Source: Paenibacillus sp. GP183
Lineage (GTDB): Bacteria; Bacillota; Bacilli; Paenibacillales; NBRC-103111
Direction of reading: 5' to 3'
Assembly: GCF_900104695.1 (NCBI RefSeq)
Contig: NZ_FNSW01000001.1
Location: forward strand, 3,342,001-3,406,000
Length of the DNA: 64,000 nt
This document shows, piece by piece, positions 18,690-26,769 of the stretch; position 1 is the stretch's first letter, and each line of letters opens with the position of its first letter. Position numbers and translations under genes: made by a program. The notes below the pieces were generated by a model. That model was not told the origin of the DNA. It saw only the letters and a list, made by a program, of their open reading frames with translations, and made no database searches.

Positions 18690-18719
18690 ATCCTAACACC
18701 GTCATCAAGGAATTGTCAA
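18690..18719 (-). promoter_or_regulatory. Promoter of the bmr leader
   Basis: On the minus strand TTGACA (18714-18719) is followed after 18 bp by TAGGAT (18690-18695), ~50 bp before the leader-peptide start. A perfect -35 with a fair -10. Confidence 0.65.
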
Positions 18720-18787
18720 CGGATTATTTTCCTATAATTAACAATCCGCATGTCCCTACAGGTCGATCCCTGCGAAACGCTTGGGCG

Positions 18788-18971
18788 AGATGTAAAATCT
18801 GCATCTAAAATCACCAACTTGTTCGATTTCGGGTGATCCAAGTGTAAAACTTACATCTCGACTAGCTGATTCCGTGAGCTTTAAGCGAATGACTTGGAAA
18901 TAGATGCAGGTTTTAAATCTCAGACTTCCATTTGCGGAAGAAACGGATTCTCAGATGTACATTTTGCATCT
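18788..18971 (+). repeat. Four-box dispersed repeat, copy B
   Basis: 184 bp with boxes at 18788-18806 (AGATGTAAAATCTGCATCT), 18840-18858 (AAGTGTAAAACTTACATCT), 18902-18920 (AGATGCAGGTTTTAAATCT) and 18953-18971 (AGATGTACATTTTGCATCT). Spacing 52, 62, 51 bp. It sits ~70 bp upstream of the bmr leader promoter. Confidence 0.9.
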
Positions 18972-18993
18972 GGAGACTCCGTCGGGCCTTTCA

Positions 18994-19028
18994 CGGGATC
19001 ACGGGATCGCGATCACCCCGTGATCCCG
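18994..19028. repeat. GC-rich palindrome
   Basis: Perfect 11-bp arms GGGATCACGGG / CCCGTGATCCC around a short loop, next to the end of the broken ABC-F gene. There is no T run on either strand, so it may act as a 3'-end hairpin rather than a classic terminator. Confidence 0.55.
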
Positions 19029-19035
19029 GCCTTGC

Positions 19036-20977
19036 CTAAGTGGATGACTCTTCGAGTGCCATCCACTCCGCATACAGTCCGTCCAGCTCCGCCTGGACGG
19101 ACTCTCGCTCCGCGAAGCGCACAGCGAGCGCAGCCGACTCCCCGGAGTCGGCGAGCTGCTGGAGCGCTTCGTCCAGCACCGCCAGATTGCGCTCAGCCAG
19201 CGCAATCGACTGCTCCAGCCGTACTCGCTGCTGCGCGGCTGTGTACCCGCTTCGCTGCACAGCCTCGACCCTCCGGGTCGCAGGCTTTGCCGCCGAAGCG
19301 GCTTTACTTGCAGCCGGATGTACGGCTGCAGCTGTACGGGAAGGCTCAGCCTGCTGGAGCAGCTGAGCGCTCTTCTCCTTATAGGCGTCGAAGTCGCCTA
19401 TAAAGCTGTGGAGCTTCCGGTCACGAAGCTCCCATATGCGATCCGCGATCCGGTTCATGAAATACCGGTCGTGGGAGATCGCGAGCACCGTGCCGGGGAA
19501 CTCCTCCAGCGCTTCCTCGAGCGCTTCGCGGGAAGTGATGTCGAGGTGATTCGTCGGCTCGTCAAGCAGCAGCAGGTTGGGCTTCCTGTGCAAAATAATC
19601 GCCAGGCGAAGCCTCGCCCCATTCGCCCCCGGACAGCGATGCAGCCGATTTGAACACGTCCGCGCCATAAAATAAATATCGGGCAAGCTGGCCCCTCGCT
19701 TCACCCTCTTCAAGACGGGCCTCCTCACGGAAGAGCTGCAAAACGGTCTTCTTACCTTCCTGCAGGCTTTCTTCCTGAGCCAGGTAGCCCACATCGACTC
19801 GAGCACCCAGCGCCAGACTGCCTGCGTCGGGATCTTCAAGTCCAAGCAGCAGCTTGAACAGGGTGCTCTTGCCGGTTCCGTTGTTCCCAACCAAAGCTAC
19901 CTTTTCCCCATAACGAAGCTGGCCATCCAGTTCGTTAAACAGCACCCGTGGGCCGAAGCTCTTGCTGATGCCTTCAAGCACAAGCACCTCTCGTCCCGAA
20001 CGGTCCGCATGGGCGAACTCAAAATCTGCCGTTTTTCGCTCCAGAATCGGGCGCTTCAGCTTTTCCATGCGATCAAGCGCCTTCTGCATGGATGCGGCCC
20101 GGCGGAAAAATTTCTCGTACCCTCCAATTTTCCCCCATTCTTGAAGCTGTTGATCGTGTCTTTCATCTGCTTGATCTTCTTTTGCTGCTCTTCGTAATTG
20201 GCGAATTGCTGCAGCAGCAGCTCTTCCTTCTCCTTCACATACCCGGAATAATGGGTGTGAAAAACCGTGGCTTCGCCATCCTCCAGCTCAATGATTTTCG
20301 TCACAACCTTATCCAAAATGCGAAACAATCAAGCAGGTTCCTTCATATGCCGCCAAGTGGGCTTCCAGCCATTCCACACCGGACAAATCCAGATGATTGG
20401 TAGGCTCATCCAGAAGCAGCAGCGCAGGCTGCTCTACAAGCAAGGCCGCCAAACCCACCTTGGTTTTCTCCCCTCCAGATAAACTCGAGAAGGCTCGGCT
20501 GAATTGCTCCTGCGGAATGCGAAGGCCATTCGCCACCTGCTCGATGCGAAAGTCCATATCATAGCCGCCGCCTTGCTCGAAAACCTCCTGCAAAGCAGCA
20601 TACTGCTTGAGAATTCGATTCAAGAGATTTTCATCCTTGAGAACATCAGGTTCGGACATCATCATCTCAAGCTCTGTCATTTGTGACTTGGAGGCTTGAA
20701 CTTCCTTGAACCCTCGCGCAAGCACCTCGTAAACCGAATTCTCCTCTTCTTCCTGAGAAATTTGCTGCAAATAACCGATTTTAGTGCCTTTGCGAATGGC
20801 TATTTGCCCTTCATCCGGCTGTAAGCGGCCGGCCAAAAGCTGCAGCAGCGTGGACTTGCCCGTTCCGTTGCGCCCAATAAGGCCTACTCGTTCGCCTGTG
20901 CGAATGTCGAGGGATATTTGGTCCAGCACCAGATTAGCGCCATGATATTTTTTGACTTGGTGACAATTAATGATCAT
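19036..20977 (-). pseudogene. ABC-F family ATPase, three frame lesions
   Basis: Two tandem ATPase domains typical of ABC-F proteins, which protect ribosomes from antibiotics or tune translation. Start ATG at 20977 with AAGGAGG upstream. Domain 1 has GRNGTGKST, LSGGEKTK and LLLDEPTNHLD; domain 2 has GNNGTGKST, LSGGEW and LLLLDEPTNHLD, then a charged C-terminal coiled coil. The frame is lost at three points: ~20325, where CLIVSH runs into a stop because about 11 nt coding the expected DRYF are missing; ~20155, a one-base loss; and ~19618, an extra G in a G run directly after the second LSGGEW. Restored, the protein would be about 640 residues. It is either a real pseudogene or sequence error; the 11-nt loss argues for at least one real lesion. 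Confidence 0.82.
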
Positions 20978-20982
20978 ATTAA

Positions 20983-21004
20983 GGTCCTCCTTAAGGTTAG
21001 GACC
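20983..21004 (-). promoter_or_regulatory. RBS-masking hairpin of the ABC-F gene
   Basis: In the mRNA GGTCCT (complement of 20999-21004) can pair with AGGACC (complement of 20983-20988), burying part of the AAGGAGG ribosome site. An upstream TTAGGAC can compete by pairing with GTCCTAA. This resembles a translational attenuator; inferred by eye. Confidence 0.45.
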
Positions 21005-21121
21005 CCCGTTTCCGCTTCCTTGCACAAGGATAAACGGCTACGTCGTCCTAATCGACGAGCGCGTTTGTCAAGTTTGATGCGAAGCAAGATAAGTTTAGAA
21101 AAACTTATACTTTCTTATCAA

Positions 21122-21157
21122 ATGAAAAAGAGCCGCAGGGAAATTCCCTACGGCCCT
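21122..21157 (-). terminator. Leader terminator before the ABC-F gene
   Basis: Minus-strand stem GCCGTAGGGAA / TTCCCTGCGGC followed by CTTTTT. It lies in the 5' leader, ~145 nt before the ABC-F start. Confidence 0.8.
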
Positions 21158-21191
21158 AGGATCTATCATCCGATCAAGGTCAAGGCAGGAG

Positions 21192-21323
21192 TCATTTCGC
21201 GAGTTGTGAAACCGTATATGCAGATTGGGACAGACTTATCCCTGCGCCAACTTCTGTATGAACGATGCCAGCCATCGCGATGGGTAACTGGCTCCTACGG
21301 TTATTCACTAACTCGTGATTCAT
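21192..21323 (-). CDS. Probable leader peptide upstream of ABC-F gene
   Basis: A 43-codon frame (ATG at 21321-21323, TGA at 21192-21194) with an unusually good site GGGAGGTGAGGCAGG just before the ATG. It ends 35 nt before the leader terminator. The peptide starts MNHELVNNRRSQL and is otherwise unremarkable. A leader frame plus terminator upstream of an ABC-F gene is the known arrangement for antibiotic-induced genes such as vmlR. A second small Arg-rich frame overlaps the ABC-F start codon but lacks a ribosome binding site. Confidence 0.6.
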   Translation of the reverse strand: MNHELVNNRRSQLPIAMAGIVHTEVGAGISLSQSAYTVSQLAK

Positions 21324-21448
21324 CCTGCCTCACCTCCCTCATGTAAAAATATAGTAATAAATTACCACATACTCCCCTGTCTTTGCAAGAGCAATTGGAA
21401 GGGTGAAATCATTTTCTTTAGGTATAATAACGCTGTGAATTGATAGGT

Positions 21449-21477
21449 TTGACATCGATACGTCTGTCAACTATACT
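21449..21477 (+). promoter_or_regulatory. Sigma-A promoter of the pirin gene
   Basis: TTGACA (21449-21454), 17 bp, TATACT (21472-21477): close to consensus, ~50 bp before the start codon. Confidence 0.8.
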
Positions 21478-21497
21478 TACTTATATAAAATAAGTAA
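21477..21497 (+). promoter_or_regulatory. Operator-like palindrome at the pirin promoter
   Basis: Perfect 8-bp arms TTACTTAT / ATAAGTAA with a 5-bp centre, overlapping the end of the -10 element and the start site. The position suggests a repressor site, for example of a MarR- or HxlR-type regulator; which protein binds is unknown. Confidence 0.6.
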
Positions 21498-21528
21498 CAT
21501 ACTAAAATATAGAAAAGGACTGATCAGG

Positions 21529-22278
21529 ATGAGTATTCGAATATACCCGCCCGAACAACAGGGGGCTGGAGCTTTTGACCATGGAAAGTTTGTGGAGCAG
21601 CGGCCCATTGGTTTCCCGGGGGACGATTCCACATTAGACCGACTAGGACCGCTTTTTTATTGGGCATGGGGCAAATCGAGTCAAGATGCAGAAATCGGCA
21701 TGCATCCGCATAAAGCTTTTGAGATAATGACGTACATGTTGAGCGGCATCGTCGAGCATCAGGATACACTGGGTACTAAACAAGCCGTATCCGCCGGGGG
21801 CGCTCAGGTTATGCAGACAGGTTCCGGCGTCTCTCATGCGGAGGCTTTTCGCGGTTCGGATACGGAAGGGTTTCAAATCTGGTTCGAGCCTCATTTGAGC
21901 CAATCCGTCAAACGGCCGCCCACTTACAATCAATTTCAGCATGAGCAGTTCCCTTTGAAGAAGGAAAGCGGCGTTATCCTCAAAACCGTCATCGGTGAAG
22001 GCTCTCCCGTTCAGATTGAGACGGATGTTCAGGTGTATGACTTCACTTTCGCTCCTGGGGCCGCTTATACCTACTCTTTGAGCAAGGGTCGCATTCTCTC
22101 TTTTCTGGTTGTTCAAGGCTCGGGTATGGCAGGCTCGGAGAATTTTACACACAAAGACTTCATCGTCGTAAAAGCTGAAACGGATGAGAAATTTTCCCTG
22201 CAGGCTAGCAGCGATCCTATGCGTCTGGTGGCTATCGAAGTGCCGGCGGAAGTCGATTATCCTTTGTACCGGAAATGA
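21529..22278 (+). CDS. Pirin family protein
   Basis: 249 residues, bicupin. The metal-binding HPHKAFEIMTYMLSGIVEHQDTLG motif (~residues 60-83) and QVMQTGSGVSHAEAF (~100) are diagnostic. Some pirins are quercetin dioxygenases, others transcription cofactors; the substrate cannot be told. AAAGGA precedes the ATG. It is monocistronic with a strong promoter, a palindromic operator and its own terminator, so it is probably induced by a specific stress or aromatic compound. Confidence 0.85.
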   Translation: MSIRIYPPEQQGAGAFDHGKFVEQRPIGFPGDDSTLDRLGPLFYWAWGKSSQDAEIGMHPHKAFEIMTYMLSGIVEHQDTLGTKQAVSAGGAQVMQTGSGVSHAEAFRGSDTEGFQIWFEPHLSQSVKRPPTYNQFQHEQFPLKKESGVILKTVIGEGSPVQIETDVQVYDFTFAPGAAYTYSLSKGRILSFLVVQGSGMAGSENFTHKDFIVVKAETDEKFSLQASSDPMRLVAIEVPAEVDYPLYRK

Positions 22279-22303
22279 AAATAAATAAGCCGCAGTCTTA
22301 AAT

Positions 22304-22336
22304 AAGACCCTCTTTTGATTCTAAAAGGGGGTCTTT
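22304..22336 (+). terminator. Terminator of the pirin gene
   Basis: AAGACCC-CTTTT pairs with AAAAG-GGGTCTT around GATTCT, followed by a short T stretch. Confidence 0.6.
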
Positions 22337-22395
22337 GGTGTATAAAGACCTATTTGATGAAGTTTGCTCGAACCATATAACAGGGGTGATTTACG

Positions 22396-24408
22396 ATGCA
22401 AGAAACTTCGAACCTTAAAAAGAGAAAAACCCGTCACTGGTTGAACGTGCTTTTGATTGTGCTCTGCATGGGGGTTATTGCTGTAATTGCACTTTCTCTG
22501 TCTATTTCAAAGCTCGATGTAAGTAAGCTTATCGAGCCGCTGCAGGAGCCTACCTTTGTTTTTGATCGGAATGGTGCGAAGGTATCCCAATTGACCTCTG
22601 CCAAGTCAGATCCTGTCAGCCTTAAGGAAGTTCCCCTATTTATGCAGAGCGCCATGATTGCTGCTGAAGATAAGCGCTTTTATGTCCATCCGGGCGTCGA
22701 TGTCCGCTCTATTGCCAGAGCCTTGGTACGCGACATTCGGGCGGGAGATTTTGCCGAAGGGGGCAGTACGATTACCCAGCAGCTGGCCAAAAATATGTTT
22801 TTGCCTACGGACAAATCGCTGGCCGCAAGCTGAATGAAGCTGCTTATGCGCTGAAAATTGACCTCACCTATGATAAAAATCAAATTCTTGAGCTATACTT
22901 GAACCGGATTTATTTCGGCGAGGGCTGTTGGGGAATCCGTGCTGCCAGTCAGCACTATTTTGCCAAGGAGGTTAGCCAGCTTACTCTCGAAGAATCTGCG
23001 CTGTTGGCCGCTATTCCGAAAGCACCCACTAATTATTCGCCGAATGCCAACCCTGAGCGTGCGCTGGAGCGCAGAAATCTGGTGCTCTCCTTGATGAAGG
23101 ATCAATTCTTCATTACCGATGCCGATTATGCTAAAGCGATCAAACTGCCTATTGCCCTTCATCCCGGTGATAAAAAGAGCTTGGTCGGCAATTATGCTCC
23201 ATATGTCGATTATGTGATGGAAGAAGCGATTAAGAAATACGGCTTCACGGAGGATTAACTGCTGTCCGGCGGACTGAACCTCTACACCGAGCTGGATCCC
23301 AAGGTGCAGAAGGCGGCGCAGGATGTGTATGCGAATCCGGCTTCTTTCCCGGAGAGCCCGCCGGACCAGCTGATGCAAAGCGGCGCGGTCGTGCTGGATC
23401 CGCACACCGGAGGCGTGCGCGGGCTGGTGGGCTATCGCGGCGAAGGCGTGTTCCGCGGCTTCAACCACGCGACCCAGCTGAGGCGCCAGCCGGGCTCTGC
23501 CTTCAAGCCGCTTGCCGTCTACGGCGCGGCTTTGGAAAAAGGGCTACACCCCGGAGTCCATCCTGTACGACGGGGTGCTCGACGAGGCTGGCTACCGTCC
23601 GCAGGACTGGGACCGCCAGACACGGGGGCAAGTGACGATGCTCGAAGCCATCGTCCAGTCCTGGAACATCCCCGCGGTGTGGCTGCTGCATGAAATGGGC
23701 ATCGATACGGGGATGGGGTTTGCCCGGAAGCTGGGGATTCCGCTCGCCGAGCAGGAAGACCGCAACCTCGGGCTTGCCCTCGGCGGCCTCGCCACCGGCG
23801 TTTCGCCGCTCGACATGGCGCAGGCGTACAGCGCCTTCGCCAATCAAGGCGTGATGCATGCCGCGCATGCCATCACGAAGATCACGACCCGGGACGGCCA
23901 CGTGCTCGTGGAGGCCGCTCCCGCTTCGTCGCAGGTGATGTCCCCTGCGACGGCAAGCACGATGACGCTCATGCTGCAGCAAGCCGTTGCCCGGGGCACA
24001 GGGCGACTCGCTGCACTCGAGCGTCCTGCTGCAGGCAAGACCGGGACGACGGAGCTCCCGGCCACGGAGGAATTCGCGGCTGCGGTGCCGACCAGCGCGA
24101 AGGATGCGTGGTTAGTCGGCTATACGCCCGATCTCACCGCAGCGATCTGGGTCGGCTACGACCGCACCGACAAGGATCACTACCTCAACACCGCCGGGGG
24201 CTCGGTGCCGGCGAAGCTGTTCCGCGAGATCATGACTCGTTCTCTGCAGGGCGTTCCTGTGGCGGATTTCGTACTATCCGCCCCGGTGCAGGCTCAAGTA
24301 TCGGCACAGGATCCAAATCCCGTTCAATCCGATCAAACCAATAAAAAACAAAGTGGAAAGTCTGATCAAGGCGGAGGGCATAACGGGAAGAGCAAGAAAT
24401 GGTGGTAA
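22396..24408 (+). pseudogene. Class A penicillin-binding protein gene with two frameshifts and a stop
   Basis: Restored reading gives a ~670-residue bifunctional PBP: one N-terminal membrane helix (~17-37); a glycosyltransferase GT51 domain with EDKRFYVHPGVD and GGSTITQQLAKNMFL; a transpeptidase domain with SAFK, SWN and KTG motifs all present; and a basic Gly/Lys C-tail. Three lesions: loss of one G near 22820 (SLAAS then stop instead of SLGRKLNEAA), an in-frame TAA at 23259, and an extra G near 23540 (EKGLHPG instead of EKGYTPE). GC content rises abruptly at about the position of the stop: the 5' part is ~45-50% GC and the following kilobase over 60%. It may be a decayed or chimeric gene, or poor sequence in GC-rich DNA. 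Confidence 0.82.
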
Positions 24409-24498
24409 ATTTGTTTTTAATTAAATCGGATCTTTAAATCAGTGGGCCATGATTTTAGCGGAGCAATGACTGTCGAGCCAAAGAAGTTACAAGAGCGC

Positions 24499-24530
24499 AA
24501 AAAAGAGAGCAGCATTAGCTACTCTCTCTC
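24499..24530 (-). terminator. Terminator of the SLH repeat protein
   Basis: Minus-strand stem AGAGAG-AGC / GCT-CTCTCT followed by TTTTTTG, just past the stop codon. It may also serve the convergent PBP gene. Confidence 0.8.
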
Positions 24531-24541
24531 TCAATAAAGTT

Positions 24542-26209
24542 TTATTGAATTACAATAGTCGAGACCACTTGATTGCTTCCCTGCAGAAGTATTGAGTGGT
24601 TTTGCACCAGCTGAGACGCGTCTCCGGAAATCGTTACGGTAGGCGAAACAGCGTATATGAAAGTTTGCACAGTGCCGTTGGAATCCACTTGGTTAATCGA
24701 GATGGTCGAGATTTTTCCTTGACTATCCAGTGTCGTTCCATTCAATGTGCCGGAAACATTCAAGTTCAGAACTTGACTAGTGCTCGTCACTTGGACAAGA
24801 TTGACAGCATTGTTAGTGGTGTAGGCATTCACCACATCTCCCGCTAGCAGTGCAGATGCGCTAACTTGCACCCCACCGCGGTAAATACTCGTGTTCGAAT
24901 TTAATCCAAGGGTCACCGTTTGTCCAGCACTATTCGTAATGGTTAACACATTGTTGTACACAGGGGAAACTATGGTTCCTGTGACTAACCCATCCTGAGA
25001 CACGGTGCTATTAACAGGCTGAGTTACTTCAACGGAAATGACCGTATTGTTGTAAGAATTGATGTTTACCACATCCCCTACTTGCAATGCGGATGAACTA
25101 ACTTGCGCACCGGCCCTGTAAATAAATGTGTTCGGACTCAGCGTTAGATTCACGGTTTGTCCATTACTTGAAATCGTCAGAATGTTATTGTTCACCAGAG
25201 CAGCTATCGTGCCTGTGGTGACCCCGCTATTAGTAGTCACTGGAGTACCGACCGGCTGCGTTACTTCTACATAGATAACATTATTATTATAAGAACGAGT
25301 CTTCACCACATCTCCTACTTGCAATGCCGATATACTGACCTGAACGCCGCCACGATAAATGAATGCATTAGAGTCCAGTGTTAAGCTATTCGTTTGACCG
25401 GCATCCGTTAACGTCAATATATTGTTAGTAACAGGAGCAGCGACTGTTCCGTTAACCAGACCATCATTATTGCTCGGAAGCTGATTCCCTGTACGGTCGA
25501 GCAGCGCAGCTATCTCCGCGCGTGTTACCTGTTGATTTGGCCGGAACGTATTATCTTGAAACCCGTTTACAAGTCCCTTCTCAATGGCAACTTGCAAATA
25601 GCCCACAGATCCTGCCGGAACCTTACCTGCATCCACGAAAGGCAAATGAACATTCATTTTCGAATCGGCTTCGCTTTGTAACCCGAGTGCTTTAACAAGC
25701 AATGTTGTCGCCCAAAGACGATCAGCCGCTTGATTTGGGTTCACTTGAGTATCTGATTCTGCAAATAGATTGTTCTCAACAGCTACAGCAACGTATCCGA
25801 CCGCCCAAGAAGGTACCTGATTGGCATCTTTGAAATTCAAATTCGTTTGCATTTTTGAACTCGATTCAGCTGTAGCTCGCAGTCCCATCAATCTTACGGC
25901 GGCAGTAATGGCTTCAATTCGTGTGACTGTATTTTGAGGTTGGAACGTTCCGTCAGGATATCCTTCAAAAATTTGTCTATTAGCGAGATCCGCTATGTAC
26001 TGTGTAGCCCACTGCACATCGCCCTCCGTCATATCCTTGAAGTTCATTCTCACGTTGGTGGTGCTCTTTGTGTTTTTCTTTTGAGTCTGATAATTATTAT
26101 CGCCCTTGTTTTGATTAAAATCTTTGGCAAATGCGGCTGTACCTGTTCCTAAGACCATGCTGAGTGTAAGACCTGAAACGACAAGCTTTTTCATCAAGTT
26201 TGCTTTCAT
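24542..26209 (-). CDS. S-layer homology protein with tandem ~75-residue beta repeats
   Basis: 555 residues. Signal peptide 1-28 (AFAKD), then three SLH motifs (~55-110, 125-175, 188-240) that anchor to the cell wall. The rest is four copies of a ~75-residue unit starting G-x-V-x-G-T-I/V and containing IYRGGVQVS-SALQVGDVV; units at ~250-322, 330-402, 408-480 and a divergent fourth to the end. The unit looks like the DUF5666/OB-type beta fold. The repeats are visible at DNA level too. AGAGGT lies 10 nt before the ATG. Probably a surface display or matrix protein; ligand unknown. Confidence 0.83.
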   Translation of the reverse strand: MKANLMKKLVVSGLTLSMVLGTGTAAFAKDFNQNKGDNNYQTQKKNTKSTTNVRMNFKDMTEGDVQWATQYIADLANRQIFEGYPDGTFQPQNTVTRIEAITAAVRLMGLRATAESSSKMQTNLNFKDANQVPSWAVGYVAVAVENNLFAESDTQVNPNQAADRLWATTLLVKALGLQSEADSKMNVHLPFVDAGKVPAGSVGYLQVAIEKGLVNGFQDNTFRPNQQVTRAEIAALLDRTGNQLPSNNDGLVNGTVAAPVTNNILTLTDAGQTNSLTLDSNAFIYRGGVQVSISALQVGDVVKTRSYNNNVIYVEVTQPVGTPVTTNSGVTTGTIAALVNNNILTISSNGQTVNLTLSPNTFIYRAGAQVSSSALQVGDVVNINSYNNTVISVEVTQPVNSTVSQDGLVTGTIVSPVYNNVLTITNSAGQTVTLGLNSNTSIYRGGVQVSASALLAGDVVNAYTTNNAVNLVQVTSTSQVLNLNVSGTLNGTTLDSQGKISTISINQVDSNGTVQTFIYAVSPTVTISGDASQLVQNHSILLQGSNQVVSTIVIQ

Positions 26210-26415
26210 TTAGTTGTACCTCTCATTCCTATTTTTTTTCTTACACTTTGAAGTATAGTCTCTGTTTATGAATTAAGTTTGATGAAAGGCTTAAAGCGAA
26301 ATAAAGTTAAGCTTAAAATCACATGAAAAGAACGTCCAGATCCAAATCCGACCATCGGAACAACTTCTTTCCAGGCTGCATCCCACCACCCCTTATTGAA
26401 AAACATCCTTCCAGC

Positions 26416-26449
26416 AAAAACAAGACCGTCGAGACTTTCCCGACAGTCT
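26416..26449 (-). terminator. Probable terminator downstream of the MFS gene
   Basis: Minus-strand stem GAC-GTCG / CGAC-GTC followed by TTGTTTTTG. It is ~320 bp past the MFS stop. Confidence 0.5.
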
Positions 26450-26451
26450 GG

Positions 26452-26476
26452 ATCCGCACACTGTGCGGATTTTTTT
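26452..26476 (+). terminator. Orphan terminator, plus strand
   Basis: ATCCGCACACTGTGCGGAT followed by a T run; no plus-strand gene lies within 2 kb upstream. Confidence 0.65.
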
Positions 26477-26507
26477 AATTCTGAACATGTATGGGGTACA
26501 ATAAATC

Positions 26508-26538
26508 AGGCCCTGCGACGTTAGTCGCAAGGCCTTTT
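26508..26538 (+). terminator. Second orphan hairpin, plus strand
   Basis: AGGCC-TGCGAC / GTCGCA-GGCC followed by TTTT. Together with the preceding one it may end a small unrecognised RNA. Confidence 0.5.
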
Positions 26539-26769
26539 AGCAGGAAGCTCCAAATTTTTCACCATTCATTCGATCATTATCCTTGTTGAATAATGTCGAA
26601 GAACGTTTAACCGCTGCTCTTTTCAGAGTGTACAGGGTAGAACCAACCTAAACTGGACCTTATCAATCCTTTGCAGGATGATCCGTTGTTTGATGCTTCC
26701 CACTTAATTATGATTACCCGATTATTGCTGCTTTGAAACATATGCTCATGATTTTGCTGGTATCAAAGC

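Larger units (their letters stand above)
26210..26769. other. Intergenic, terminators but no gene
   Basis: No supported reading frame. It contains three hairpins (listed separately) and, at its left end, the promoter region of the SLH gene. The three close hairpins on 120 bp suggest the remains of a lost transcript between them. Confidence 0.5.

Noticed and set aside
18788-18971. Reading the four-box element as a CRISPR array
   Set aside because: Units are 19 bp, vary between positions, spacers are shared in length across copies, and no cas gene is present.
19036-20977. Programmed frameshifting in the ABC-F gene
   Set aside because: No slippery heptamer with a downstream stem at any of the three sites, and one change is a deletion of about 11 nt.
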